DNA of 64,000 nt from Pseudoxanthomonas suwonensis J47 (GCF_000513955.1 NZ_AZUZ01000018.1:1-64000), one strand, 5' to 3'; numbered from the stretch's first letter, positions 44,866 to 53,584 are shown. Translations and numbers: made by a program. The notes: generated by a model from the letters alone, not told the origin.

Positions 44866-44880
44866 ATAGATTTTGTCTAT
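44866..44880. promoter_or_regulatory. OxyR binding site upstream of ahpC
   Basis: ATAG-N7-CTAT (44866-44869 and 44877-44880) matches the OxyR half-element exactly and is centred about 46 bases upstream of the predicted ahpC start of transcription, next to the -35. A second ATAG at 44862-44865 and a CTAT at 44888-44891 flank it; the full tandem element is imperfect. It lies between the divergent ahpC and prmC. Confidence 0.7.
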
Positions 44881-44953
44881 CGTCAGCCTATAAGCCGCCT
44901 TTGGTGCGCCGCGAAAGCTTGGCTTCCCGGCCGCGCTCGTCCATCGTCCCGGC

Positions 44954-45808
44954 ATGGAATCCCCCCCCCCGAACCCGACCGCCCCCGTCCGCGTGGATGC
45001 CCTTCTGCGCGAGGCCTCCGCCCGCATCGGCCGCGAGGACGCCGAGCCGCTGCTGGTCCATGCCCTGGGCGTGGACCGGGCCTGGCTGTTCGCCCACGCC
45101 AGCGACCCGGTGCCGGCGGACGAGGCCGCCCGTTACCGTGCCCTGGTCGAGCGCCGGACCGCCGGCGAGCCGGTGGCGTACCTGACCGGCCGCCGCGGCT
45201 TCTGGACCCTGGACCTGGAGGTCACCCCGGACACCCTGATCCCGCGGCCGGAGACCGAGCTGCTGGTGGAGCTGGCCCTGGCCCGGATCGGGCCCGGGCA
45301 GCCGGCGCGGATCGCCGACCTGGGCACCGGCAGCGGTGCGATCGCCCTGGCCCTGGCCAGCGAGCGCCCGGCCGCGGTCGTGGTCGCCACCGACATCGAC
45401 AAGGCGACCCTGGCTGTGGCCGTGCGCAACGCCCGCGCCCACGCGCTGGACAACGTCTGGTTCCGCCGCGGCGACTGGGAGGAGGCGCTGGGCCGCGACC
45501 GCTTCGACCTGATCGCCAGCAACCCGCCCTACATCGCCGAGGGCGATGCCCACCTGGCCCAGGGCGACCTCCGCCACGAGCCGCCGCGCGCGCTGTCCTC
45601 CGGCGCCGATGGCCTGGACGCGATCCGCACGATCGTGGCGGCGGCGCCGCGGCACCTGGTCCCCGGCGGCTGGCTGCTGCTCGAGCACGGCCTGGACCAG
45701 GGCGCGGCGGTGCGCGCGCTGCTGGAGCAGGCCGGATTCGTGGACGTGGAGACGGCGCGCGACCTGGAGCAGCGCGACCGCGTCACCCTGGGGCGGCTGC
45801 CCGGCTGA
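44954..45808 (+). CDS. prmC: Peptide chain release factor N5-glutamine methyltransferase
   Basis: This SAM-dependent enzyme methylates the GGQ glutamine of RF1 and RF2. The 284-residue protein has a helical N-terminal domain, the SAM motif [15 protein letters not shown] near 120 and the catalytic NPPY at about 190-193. The ATG at 44954 is followed within four codons by a run of ten C residues (44961-44970). A GTG about 13 codons later (VDALLREAS) is where strong family similarity begins and could be the true start. It is divergent from ahpC. Confidence 0.93.
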   Translation: MESPPPNPTAPVRVDALLREASARIGREDAEPLLVHALGVDRAWLFAHASDPVPADEAARYRALVERRTAGEPVAYLTGRRGFWTLDLEVTPDTLIPRPETELLVELALARIGPGQPARIADLGTGSGAIALALASERPAAVVVATDIDKATLAVAVRNARAHALDNVWFRRGDWEEALGRDRFDLIASNPPYIAEGDAHLAQGDLRHEPPRALSSGADGLDAIRTIVAAAPRHLVPGGWLLLEHGLDQGAAVRALLEQAGFVDVETARDLEQRDRVTLGRLPG

Positions 45809-45817
45809 CGGAGCCGC

Positions 45818-45848
45818 AGGCGACCGGTGCCGGCCGGCGCCGTCGCCT
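45818..45848 (+). terminator. Hairpin after prmC
   Basis: AGGCGAC-(C)-GGTGCC (45818-45831) pairs with GGCGCC-GTCGCCT (45836-45848) around GGCC: 13 pairs with one bulge and one G-U. It lies 10 bases after the stop; no U-tract follows. Confidence 0.5.
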
Positions 45849-45918
45849 CATCCGGCAGCCGCGCGCAGCGCGCGATCGCCGCACCGCACCGCACCGCAAC
45901 CCATCCGCGCGCGGCCGA

Positions 45919-45924
45919 TACAAT
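45919..45924 (+). promoter_or_regulatory. Candidate -10 of the proline iminopeptidase gene
   Basis: TACAAT, a 5/6 match, ends 27 bases before the ATG. There is no clear -35. Confidence 0.35.
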
Positions 45925-45951
45925 GCGGGCTTTCCGCCGCAGGATCCGTGC

Positions 45952-46893
45952 ATGCGCACCCTCTATCCCGAGATCGAACCGTTCCAGTCCGGCACCCTCA
46001 AGGTCGATGGCCGCCACGAGCTGTACTACGAACAGTGCGGCAATCCCGACGGCAAGCCGGTGGTGCTGCTGCACGGCGGTCCCGGCGGCGGCTGCAGCCC
46101 GAAGATGCGCCGCTTCCACGACCCGGCGAAGTACCGCATCGTGCTGTTCGACCAGCGCGGCGCCGGCCGTTCGACCCCGCACGCGGACCTGGTCGACAAC
46201 ACCACCTGGGACCTGGTCGCCGACATCGAGAAGCTGCGCGAGCTGCTGGGCATCGAGCGCTGGCAGGTGTTCGGCGGCAGCTGGGGCTCGACCCTGGCGC
46301 TGGCCTACGCCGAAACCCATCCGCAGCGCGTCACCGAGCTGGTCCTGCGCGGCATCTTCATGCTGCGCCGCTGGGAACTGGAGTGGTTCTACCAGGAAGG
46401 CGCCAACCGCCTGTTCCCGGACGCGTGGGAGCACTACATCAGCGCGATCCCGCCGGTGGAGCGCCATGACCTGATCTCCGCCTTCCACCGCCGCCTGACC
46501 AGCGAGGACGAGGCCACCCGCCTGGCCGCGGCCAGGGCGTGGAGCGTGTGGGAAGGCGCGACCAGCTTCCTGCACGTGGACGAGGACTTCGTCAGCAGCC
46601 ACCAGGACCCGCAGTTCGCCCTGGCCTTCGCCCGCATCGAGAACCACTACTTCGTCAACGGCGGCTTCTTCGAGGTCGAGGACCAGCTGCTGCGCGACGC
46701 GCACCGCATCGCCGACATCCCCGGCGTGATCGTGCACGGCCGCTACGACGTGGTCTGCCCGCTGCAGAACGCCTGGGAACTGCACAAGGCCTGGCCGAAG
46801 TCGAAGCTGGAAATCAGCCCCGCCTCGGGCCATTCGGCGTTCGAGCCGGAGAACGTCGACGCGCTGGTGCGCGCGACCGACGCGTTCGCCTGA
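45952..46893 (+). CDS. pip: Proline iminopeptidase (alpha/beta hydrolase, family S33)
   Basis: The 313-residue enzyme removes N-terminal proline from peptides. It has the oxyanion loop LLHGGPGGGCSP, the nucleophile elbow GGSWGS (Ser110), the catalytic Asp in HGRYDVVCP near 265 and His in SGHSAFEP near 293. A helical cap lies between about 140 and 225. The N-terminus LYPEIEPFQSGTLKVDG is the standard start of the Xanthomonas enzyme. It is cytoplasmic and convergent with the following lipoprotein gene. Confidence 0.95.
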   Translation: MRTLYPEIEPFQSGTLKVDGRHELYYEQCGNPDGKPVVLLHGGPGGGCSPKMRRFHDPAKYRIVLFDQRGAGRSTPHADLVDNTTWDLVADIEKLRELLGIERWQVFGGSWGSTLALAYAETHPQRVTELVLRGIFMLRRWELEWFYQEGANRLFPDAWEHYISAIPPVERHDLISAFHRRLTSEDEATRLAAARAWSVWEGATSFLHVDEDFVSSHQDPQFALAFARIENHYFVNGGFFEVEDQLLRDAHRIADIPGVIVHGRYDVVCPLQNAWELHKAWPKSKLEISPASGHSAFEPENVDALVRATDAFA

Positions 46894-46915
46894 CGGACGC
46901 TCCCGTCGAAGGCGT

Positions 46916-46939
46916 GCGGGCCGGCCGGTGCCGGCCCGC
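46916..46939. terminator. Shared hairpin between pip and the lipoprotein gene
   Basis: GCGGGCCGGC (46916-46925) and GCCGGCCCGC (46930-46939) form a perfect 10-bp stem with a CGGT loop, between two convergent genes. No U-tract is present on either side. Confidence 0.5.
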
Positions 46940-46950
46940 GGCGGCCGCGC

Positions 46951-47664
46951 TCAGCCGCCGGACGGCGGCTGCGCCGGCTGGGTCGGCAGCGGGTTGACCA
47001 GCACCGGCGGCGGCTCCGGCAGCGGTTCCTCGCGCGGCAGCTCGGCCGCCGGTTCCGGCGCCTGGTACTGCGGCACCGCGAACAGGCTCGGCTGCGCCTG
47101 CGTCGTGGCCGCCGGCCTGGCCGGGCGCTCGATCTCCTCCGGCAGGAACCGTTCGAGCACGGCGAAGAAGCGCTTGTAGAAGTTGGGGTCCTGCAGGGTG
47201 GCGCTGGCCACCTTGACCAGCGAATCCTCGCTGGAGCCGATCGGCACCGACAGCGAGCCCAGCGCACTCACGCCCAGGCTGGCGCTGGTGTTGCTCTTGC
47301 GCAGAGCGTAGCGGTCCTGGACCGCGTTGACGAACACCAGGGTCTGCTGCGAGCCGCGGTACTGCGGCATGCACACCGCGCGGAACTCGACCTGCTCGTG
47401 GCTCTCGTTCTGCTGGAAGTACTTGCGCGCCTCCACCACGTCGGCCTCGGCGCGGCCGACCACGAAGCCCTGGCTGAGCAGGGCGCGGCGCGCGGCCTCG
47501 CAGGCCTGCGCCGGCGAGTGGTCGAAACTGCGCGAATAGGTGTTGGCCGAATCGAAGGCTTCGGTGGCGGACGGTTCGGAGGACTTGGTCAGTCCGCCCA
47601 TGGAGCAGCCGCCCAGCAGGGTGGCCAGCAGCAGCGGCAGGAGGAGCGGTCGCGGCGAGGGCAT
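46951..47664 (-). CDS. Putative lipoprotein, DUF2242-like
   Basis: This 237-residue protein has a lipoprotein signal ending in LLGGC (Cys near 20) and a conserved core (SRSFDHSPAQACEAARRALLSQGFVV, EADVVEARKYFQ, VEFRAVCMPQYRG). A helical region FYKRFFAVLERFL and a C-terminal tail rich in Pro and Glu (about 60 residues) follow. The core resembles DUF2242 proteins of unknown function. The mature protein would sit on the inner or outer membrane facing the periplasm. The proline-rich tail could span peptidoglycan. It is transcribed alone. Confidence 0.7.
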   Translation of the reverse strand: MPSPRPLLLPLLLATLLGGCSMGGLTKSSEPSATEAFDSANTYSRSFDHSPAQACEAARRALLSQGFVVGRAEADVVEARKYFQQNESHEQVEFRAVCMPQYRGSQQTLVFVNAVQDRYALRKSNTSASLGVSALGSLSVPIGSSEDSLVKVASATLQDPNFYKRFFAVLERFLPEEIERPARPAATTQAQPSLFAVPQYQAPEPAAELPREEPLPEPPPVLVNPLPTQPAQPPSGG

Positions 47665-47806
47665 CGTGCGGTGTGCAGGCGTGAAGGAAGGGACAACCGC
47701 CCGAGTATGCCGGATCGCGACGCAGATGGGCCCTCCGGCTGGTACCGTTTACAGCGGCGACGGTCACGGATTCATTCACGGCTCAGCCTGCCGCGACGAC
47801 CGGCGC

Positions 47807-48598
47807 TCAGCTGGCGACGAACGCCGCTTCCAGTCCGCGCAGCAGCCGCGCCAGCCGCTGCGCCCAGGCGACCTGTCCGGCGGCGTCGGAGATCAGGTCC
47901 TGGCGGATCTCCAGCTCCACGTGCGGCAGGCCGCGGCGTTCGCCGTGCACGGGGATGGCGTAGTCGCTGCTGTCGCTCACCGAGTACGGCTGGTTGTCGC
48001 CGACCACCAGGTCGCCCTCGGCCTGCAGCGCATCGCGCAGGGCATGGGCCAGCCGCGCGTCGCGGTTGTAGAGCACGCCGCAGTGCCACGGCCGGGCCAC
48101 GCCGCCCATCGCCGGGGTGAAGCTGTGCAGGGTGACCAGCAGGGTGGGGCGGCCCTGGTCGCGACGCCGGTCCAGGGTCTCGCCGATGCGCGCGTGGTAG
48201 GGCAGGAAGATCTCCGCCAGCCGCGCCTGCCGGGCGGCGGCGTCGAGGCCGTGGTTGCCGGGCACGTCTGTGCCGTCGCTGCGCTCGACGATCAGCGTTG
48301 GCGACTCCAGCGGCCGGTTGCAGTCGACCACCAGCCGCGAATACGCCTGCACGATGGTCCAGGCGTCGAGCAGCGCCGACAGCTCGCGGGCCACGCCGGC
48401 GATGCCGATGTCCCAGCCGATGTGGCGGTCGATCTCGCCCGGCGGCAGGCCGAGGTCGCCGAGCGCGCGGGGGATCGCCTGGCCGGCATGGTCGGCGGTG
48501 AACAGCCAGGGCGAGGCGCCCTCCGGGCGCAGCACCTCGAACGGCGCCGGGTCGCCGGGCTGCAGCAGGTGCGGCGAAGGGGCGCTGTCAGGGTTCAC
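47807..48598 (-). CDS. N-formylglutamate amidohydrolase family protein
   Basis: This 263-residue cytoplasmic protein matches the HutG/N-formylglutamate amidohydrolase family, with FTADHAGQAIP, DIGIAGVARELS, SRLVVDCNRP, LVTLHSFTPAM and VELEIRQDLI. The enzyme hydrolyses formylglutamate in one route of histidine breakdown, but no other hut gene is present, so another amide may be the substrate. The GTG start overlaps the NUDIX gene end by 11 bases, which places it last in a four-gene operon. Confidence 0.88.
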   Translation of the reverse strand: MNPDSAPSPHLLQPGDPAPFEVLRPEGASPWLFTADHAGQAIPRALGDLGLPPGEIDRHIGWDIGIAGVARELSALLDAWTIVQAYSRLVVDCNRPLESPTLIVERSDGTDVPGNHGLDAAARQARLAEIFLPYHARIGETLDRRRDQGRPTLLVTLHSFTPAMGGVARPWHCGVLYNRDARLAHALRDALQAEGDLVVGDNQPYSVSDSSDYAIPVHGERRGLPHVELEIRQDLISDAAGQVAWAQRLARLLRGLEAAFVAS

Positions 48599-49151
48599 GC
48601 GGGGTGCCGTCCAGCTCGTGGTCGATCATCCACAGCCCGGCCCAGAGCTTGGCGTCCAGCTCGTAGCCTTCGTGCATCTTCGCCGCCAGCCAGGCCGCGG
48701 CCTGCGCGCGCGGGACCTCGTGCACGGTGATGTCCTCGCTGCCGTCGCCGCCGCCGGCGCCGACCTTGCGCAGGCCGGTGGCGCGGACGAAGGCGATCTT
48801 CTCGCTGCTGGCGCCGGAGGAGGTCGGGCCGGTCATCAGTACCTCGGCGCGCTCGGCAGTCCAGCCGGTCTCTTCCTCCAGCTCGCGGATCGCCGACTGC
48901 TCGATCGATTCGCCGGCATGGATGTCGCCAACCAGCCCGGCCGGCATCTCGATCGTGCGCGCCTGCAGCGGCACGCGGAACTGTTCGACGAACAGCACCC
49001 GGTCGTCCGGGGTCACCGCGATGATGATCGCGGCCAGGCCGCCGGGATGGGTGCGCTCGGAGTATTCCCAGGTTCCGCGCACGACCATGCGCTGCCAGCG
49101 CCCTTCGTAGACGACGCGGGGGGTGTTGTCGGAACGGGGATCGTCAGCCAT
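48588..49151 (-). CDS. NUDIX hydrolase, ADP-sugar pyrophosphatase-like
   Basis: This 187-residue protein has a complete NUDIX box: GDIHAGESIEQSAIRELEEETG matches Gx5Ex7REUxEExGU (about 75-97). The preceding FRVPLQARTIEMPAGL is typical of the ADP-ribose pyrophosphatase/NudF-NudE branch. It likely hydrolyses nucleoside diphosphate derivatives; the exact substrate is uncertain. It is separated from the exonuclease gene by 9 bases and overlaps the amidohydrolase gene. Confidence 0.9.
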   Translation of the reverse strand: MADDPRSDNTPRVVYEGRWQRMVVRGTWEYSERTHPGGLAAIIIAVTPDDRVLFVEQFRVPLQARTIEMPAGLVGDIHAGESIEQSAIRELEEETGWTAERAEVLMTGPTSSGASSEKIAFVRATGLRKVGAGGGDGSEDITVHEVPRAQAAAWLAAKMHEGYELDAKLWAGLWMIDHELDGTPREP

Positions 49152-49160
49152 GAGCCAATG

Positions 49161-50126
49161 CTAAGCCGGAAGTTGGACCGATGGCGCCTCGCCGGCGCCG
49201 CTGTCGAGGCCGGCCGCGGTGCACAGGCGGCGCCGGGTCATCGGGCCGAAGCGGAGGGTGTCGGCCAGCGCCTCGAGCATCTCCGGATCGGCCTCGGCGC
49301 GGGTCGCGGCCGGGCCCTCGTACGGCAACGGCACGTCGCAGGCGATGGTGGTCAGCTGCCGCCACAGCAGCGCGTGCTCGCGCTGTTCGCGCAGGCGCGC
49401 GGCGACCTGGGCGGCGCCGCGCAGGCGCAGGAAGGCGACCTCGTCGACCCGTTCCAGCAGCGCGTCGAGGCTGCCGAAGTGGGCCAGCAGCACCGCCGCG
49501 GTCTTGGCCCCGACCCCCCCGATGCCGGGGATGTTGTCGACCGCGTCGCCGGTCAGCGCCAGGTAGTCGGCGATCTGGTGCGCGTGCACGCCGTGGCGGG
49601 CCTTGACCCCGGCCGCGCCCCAGCGCTGGCCGCGGGCGAAGTCCCACTGCTCGTCGTGCTCGCCCAGCATCTGCGACAGGTCCTTGTCGGCGGAGACGAT
49701 GATCCCGCGGTAGCCGGCCGGGCGCGCGCGGTGCAGCGCGCTGCCGATCAGGTCGTCGGCCTCGTAGTCGTGGTCGGCCAGCACGGTGAGGCCGAGCGCG
49801 GCGCACAGCGCCTTGCAGTGGGCGAACTGGCGGCGCAGCTCTGCCGGCGCCGGATCGCGGTTGGCCTTGTAGGCCGGATATAGGCGGTTGCGGAAGCAGC
49901 TGTCCAGCGCCTCGTCGAAGGCGATGGCGATGTGCCGGGGGCGTTCGCGCTCGAGCAGTTCCAGCAGGAAGCGGGCGAAGCCGTGCACGGCGTTGGTCGG
50001 CCAGCCATGGGCGTCGCGGAACTCGTCCGGCATCGAGTGCCAGGCGCGGAACACGTACAGGCTGGCGTCGACCAGGTGCAGCGGCGCGGGGGCCGCGCCC
50101 GGCGCCGGCATGCCGTCCGGGTTCAC
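49161..50126 (-). CDS. 5'-3' exonuclease/flap endonuclease (PolA N-domain, Xni-like)
   Basis: This 321-residue protein equals the 5' nuclease domain of DNA polymerase I without a polymerase. It has LVDASLYVFRAWHSMP, AIAFDEALDSCFRNRLYPAYKANR, DHDYEADDLIGSA, the metal site VSADKDLSQML and the H3TH GDAVDNIPGIGGVGAKTAAVLL. It should cleave 5' flaps in repair or Okazaki fragment processing. It starts at a GTG that overlaps the nitroreductase stop (GTGA); an ATG five codons later is an alternative. Confidence 0.9.
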   Translation of the reverse strand: MNPDGMPAPGAAPAPLHLVDASLYVFRAWHSMPDEFRDAHGWPTNAVHGFARFLLELLERERPRHIAIAFDEALDSCFRNRLYPAYKANRDPAPAELRRQFAHCKALCAALGLTVLADHDYEADDLIGSALHRARPAGYRGIIVSADKDLSQMLGEHDEQWDFARGQRWGAAGVKARHGVHAHQIADYLALTGDAVDNIPGIGGVGAKTAAVLLAHFGSLDALLERVDEVAFLRLRGAAQVAARLREQREHALLWRQLTTIACDVPLPYEGPAATRAEADPEMLEALADTLRFGPMTRRRLCTAAGLDSGAGEAPSVQLPA

Positions 50127-50698
50127 GGCGTCCAGTCCGTCAGCAGGGCGCGCGGGTTGGGGCGGTCACGCTCGGGCACGTCCACGCGCGGGGTGCCGAT
50201 GTGGACGAAGCCGACGATGCGCTCGCCCTCGCCGAGGCCGAGGGCCTTCGCCACTTCCGCGTCGTAGGCCATCCACGCGGTCAGCCACTGCGCGCCGAAG
50301 CCCAGCGCCTGCGCGGCCTGGAGCAGGGCGAAGCAGGCGCAGCCGGCGGTCAGCAGCTGCTCCTGCTCGGGCACCTTGTGCCCGGCCTGGATCCGCGCGA
50401 CCACGGCCACGATCACCGGCGCGTGCGAGAAGCGGCTGCGGTCCTTGGCGACCAGCGCCGGCGGCGCGTCGGGATTGCGCTGCAAGGCGCGCGCGGCGAG
50501 GAACTCGCCCAGCGCGTGGCGGGCGTCGCCGGCGATGCGCAGGAAACGGAACGGGACCAGCTTGCCGTGGTCGGGCACGCGCACGGCCGATTGCAGCATG
50601 CGCAGCAGGGTGGCGTCGTCGGGTCCGGGTTCGCCCAGTTCCAGCGAGGGGACCGAGCGGCGCGCGTCGAGCAGTTGCAGCGCGGGAGGGGTATGCAT
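50123..50698 (-). CDS. Nitroreductase family protein (YdjA-like)
   Basis: This 191-residue FMN protein has the nitroreductase pattern RRSVPSLELGEPGPDDATLLRML, VRVPDHGKLVPFRFL, QAAQALGFGAQWLTAWMAYD and the C-terminal GFVHIGTPRVDVPERDRP. This is closest to the minimal YdjA/TdsD group, oxidoreductases of unknown physiological substrate. The start at 50698 fits the family. A perfect TATAAT lies upstream. It is the first gene of the nitroreductase-exonuclease-NUDIX-amidohydrolase operon. Confidence 0.88.
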   Translation of the reverse strand: MHTPPALQLLDARRSVPSLELGEPGPDDATLLRMLQSAVRVPDHGKLVPFRFLRIAGDARHALGEFLAARALQRNPDAPPALVAKDRSRFSHAPVIVAVVARIQAGHKVPEQEQLLTAGCACFALLQAAQALGFGAQWLTAWMAYDAEVAKALGLGEGERIVGFVHIGTPRVDVPERDRPNPRALLTDWTP

Positions 50699-51024
50699 TG
50701 CGAGGAAGGGCTCCGCTCCGGCCCGTGGCCGGCAGGCGACAATTATAGGCGGCTGCGCGCCTGTCCCCGGGACAGGGCGCGGGAACGGCAGCGTCGACCA
50801 CGCGCGCAAGCGATGTGCGGCGCACCGTCTTCACGCGCACGCGGCGCGCTGCATGTCATCACAATGCGCGCGATGCATAGGGATAAACCCCGATTGTCAT
50901 CGTATCGAGAATATGAATTGCTGACTGGGTCACGGTTGCGTGATGCGCGGTCCCCCTACGATGCGTGAGCGGCATAAGGGGAGCCGTATCCGACCGACGC
51001 CCTGGCCAGCGCGGAGCTGTTCGC
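50699..51024. other. Divergent promoter region between nitroreductase and DUF1631 genes
   Basis: This 326-base stretch has no gene. It contains the nitroreductase -10 (50742-50747), a dyad CTGTCCC-C-GGGACAG (50761-50775) extended by GCGC pairs, and the longest AT-rich patch of the region (about 50865-50935). The DUF1631 promoter should lie in or after that patch. A TTGCGT/TACGAT pair at 50936-50962 has a short 15-bp spacer. No tRNA or short ORF is convincing. Confidence 0.5.
50742..50747 (-). promoter_or_regulatory. -10 element of the nitroreductase operon
   Basis: A perfect TATAAT lies on the minus strand 44 bases before the nitroreductase ATG. No -35 match is evident, so an activator or an upstream dyad at 50761-50775 may contribute. 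Confidence 0.5.
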
Positions 51025-53379
51025 ATGTCCCCCACCCAGCAAGACCCCCTCCACCACCCCGCCCGCGACGCGAGGCTGCTCGCCCTGGTGCGCGACGCCT
51101 TCCTGCCGCCGCTGGGCGATGCGTTCGCCGCATCGGTGGCCCGCTACGACGACGTCCTGTTCGATCGCGCCGAGCGCGCCGGCGGTTCGCAGCTGCTGTT
51201 CCTCGACGGCATGCGCGAACTGCGCCGCCGCCGCGAGGAGATCGTCGCCCGCTTCCGCGCCCGCCTCGGCCAGGCGTGGGAAGCGCTGGAGTCCGGCGAG
51301 CCGCCGTCGGCGGAAGCGTCGCTGGCCAGCCAGTCGACCGGGCTGAGCCTGGTCGCCGAACACGAACTCGAATCGCGCCTGGCGGTACGCAACCTGGCCA
51401 GCGTGATGCTGCGCGACTGCAAGGCCGTGCTGTCGCGGCTGGACCGGCGCCTGGGCTGGATCGCCGGCGCGCTGCAGCTGGATGCCGACCGCAACCCGAT
51501 CGGTCCCGAACACATCGGCGTGGCCGTGCACGAGGCCTTCGCGACCTGCGACCTGGCGCCGGAAGTGCGCCTGGTCCTGATCAAGCTCTGCGAGCGCGAC
51601 CTGGCGCCCGCCGTGGCCAAGCTCTACGAGGGCCTGGACCAGCGCCTGGTGCGTGAGGGCGTGCTGCCCGGCGCGCCGGCCGGCCCGCGCCCGGCGCCGG
51701 CGGCGCCGCGACCCGAACGCATGGCCGAAAGCGCGGCTGCGGCCGCGGCCGGCAGCTATGCAGGCGGCTACGGCGGCGGCTGGGAAGAGCCGGCCGGCGG
51801 CGAGGACTATTCCCCGGCCTGGGCGGCGCGCTTCATGCAGCGCTGGCAGGACACCCGCGGCGCGATGCAGCAGCACGGTTTCGACGGCGGTGCCGGCGAA
51901 GCGCCGGCCCCGGGTGGCGCGGCGCTGCTGGACGCCCTGCACCAGCTGCTGCAGCAGAGCCGCGGCGCGCGCGGCGACGTGGCGCAGGGAGCCGGCGGCG
52001 TGCCCGGGGGGCAGGCCGACCAGCGTCCGCTGAGCCATCGCGAGATGCTCTCGGTGCTGTCGCTGCTCCAGGCCACGCCCAGCCCGACCCTCAGCGCGGC
52101 GATCAGCGACGACCAGGAGTCGCTGTCGCAGCGGCTCAAGAGCGAGGTGCTGGCCAACGCGCGCCAGCTGGGCGTGGACCCGTCCAGCACCCGCCTGGAC
52201 CCGAAGGACGAGGACGCGATCGACCTGGTCGGCATGCTGTTCGACGTGCTGCTGGACGAGCGCGACCTCGAGGGCCGTCCGCGCGAGCTGATCGGCCGCC
52301 TGGTGGTGCCGTTCGTGAAGGTGGCGCTGCTGGACCGGCGCATGTTCGTGCAGAAGACCCATCCGGCGCGGCGCCTGCTCAACGCGCTGGCCGAGGCCTG
52401 CGAGGGCAACCAGGGCGAAAGCGCCGCCGAGCGCTCGCTGCTGGCCAAGGTCGAGGAGATCATCGAGCGGCTGGTGACCGAGTTCAACGAGAACCTGGCC
52501 ATCTTCATGACCCTGGAGGAGGAGTTCCGCGACTTCCTCGAGCAGCACCGCCGCCGCGTGGAAGTCACCGAGCGCCGCGCCGCCGAGATCCAGCGCGGCC
52601 AGGAGCGGCTGGAGATGGCCCGCCGCCGCGCCGAGTTCGAGGTCGCCAGCCGGCTGGAAGACCGCGCGCTGCCGCAGGCGGTGGCCGAGTTCCTGCGCAA
52701 TCCGTGGCAGCACCACATCACCCTGGCGCTGCTGCGCGAAGGCGAGGTCGGCGACACCTTCACCGATGCGCTGGAGCTGGCCGACGGCATCCTCGAGGAA
52801 GTGGACGAGGCGCAGCGCCACATCGTCGGCAAGCCGTGGCTGCAGAACTGGCAGCCGGGCCTGCGCCAGGTCTTCGCCAGCATCGGCCTGCACGGCGACG
52901 CCGCCGACGCGGCGATCGGCGCCCTGCACGACACCCTGCAGGCGGTGGCCGACGCCCGTCCGGAACTGGAGAAACCGCTGCCGGAACTGCCGGAAGTGGC
53001 CCTGCCGCAGGCGGCGCCGGTCGAGCGCAACCCGGTCGAGCTGGTCGCCGGCACCGATACGCTGGACTTCGACCACGCCGACGCCGAGCGCATCCGCGGC
53101 CTGCCGATCGGTACCTGGCTGGACTTCATCGACAAGGACGGCCGCGTGCAGCCGGGGAAGCTGACCTGGGTCAGCCCGATCTCCTCGCGCCTGCTGTTCG
53201 TCAACCGCCGCGGCGTGCGCTTCTGCGTGGCCTCGCCGGAAGAGCTGGCGGTGATGGTGCGGATGGGCCGCCTGCGCATGCACGTGGCCGACGACGGCGA
53301 TGCCTTCGACAACGCGATGCAGGGCGTGATCGAGCGCCTGGACGCGGTCGCCCCGCAGCAGTCGGCGACGCTGCACTGA
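51025..53379 (+). CDS. DUF1631 family protein
   Basis: This 784-residue protein is mostly helical and cytoplasmic. The N-terminal part (FLPPLGDAFAASVARYDDVLFDRAERA, DGMRELRRRREEIVARF) and the central part (LDRRMFVQKTHPARRLLNALAEAC) are typical DUF1631. A Gly/Ala-rich spacer lies near 225-320. The C-terminal 90 residues (LDFIDKDGRVQPGKLTWVSPISSRLLFVNRRGVRFCVASPEELAVMVRMGRL) look like a small beta-barrel of PilZ type but lack the c-di-GMP RxxxR motif. Homologues are sometimes mislabelled thymidine phosphorylase; nothing supports that. The ATG at 51025 has GGAG upstream. Confidence 0.85.
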   Translation: MSPTQQDPLHHPARDARLLALVRDAFLPPLGDAFAASVARYDDVLFDRAERAGGSQLLFLDGMRELRRRREEIVARFRARLGQAWEALESGEPPSAEASLASQSTGLSLVAEHELESRLAVRNLASVMLRDCKAVLSRLDRRLGWIAGALQLDADRNPIGPEHIGVAVHEAFATCDLAPEVRLVLIKLCERDLAPAVAKLYEGLDQRLVREGVLPGAPAGPRPAPAAPRPERMAESAAAAAAGSYAGGYGGGWEEPAGGEDYSPAWAARFMQRWQDTRGAMQQHGFDGGAGEAPAPGGAALLDALHQLLQQSRGARGDVAQGAGGVPGGQADQRPLSHREMLSVLSLLQATPSPTLSAAISDDQESLSQRLKSEVLANARQLGVDPSSTRLDPKDEDAIDLVGMLFDVLLDERDLEGRPRELIGRLVVPFVKVALLDRRMFVQKTHPARRLLNALAEACEGNQGESAAERSLLAKVEEIIERLVTEFNENLAIFMTLEEEFRDFLEQHRRRVEVTERRAAEIQRGQERLEMARRRAEFEVASRLEDRALPQAVAEFLRNPWQHHITLALLREGEVGDTFTDALELADGILEEVDEAQRHIVGKPWLQNWQPGLRQVFASIGLHGDAADAAIGALHDTLQAVADARPELEKPLPELPEVALPQAAPVERNPVELVAGTDTLDFDHADAERIRGLPIGTWLDFIDKDGRVQPGKLTWVSPISSRLLFVNRRGVRFCVASPEELAVMVRMGRLRMHVADDGDAFDNAMQGVIERLDAVAPQQSATLH

Positions 53380-53385
53380 TCCGGT

Positions 53386-53407
53386 CCGGGCGGCGCATAC
53401 CGCCCGG
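53386..53407 (+). terminator. Hairpin after the DUF1631 gene
   Basis: CCGGGCGG (53386-53393) and CCGCCCGG (53400-53407) pair around CGCATA, 6 bases after the stop; there is no U-tract. The remaining 177 bases to pntA hold nothing else obvious except a TAGCAT hexamer near 53545. Confidence 0.5.
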
Positions 53408-53584
53408 CATCCCCATGGTGGACTTCCCGCCGGCCTCGCCGGCCGGTCCGGGCTGCGCGCCCGCGGCCGGAGCCAGGCCAGGTTGCCGCGTTCTCCCCGC
53501 GCCGGACCGGGCACGGCCCGCTCCCCGGGCCGGGCCCGCCATTTGCTAGCATCGCGGCTCGGCTGACTTGCAGGCGAGGGGCGC

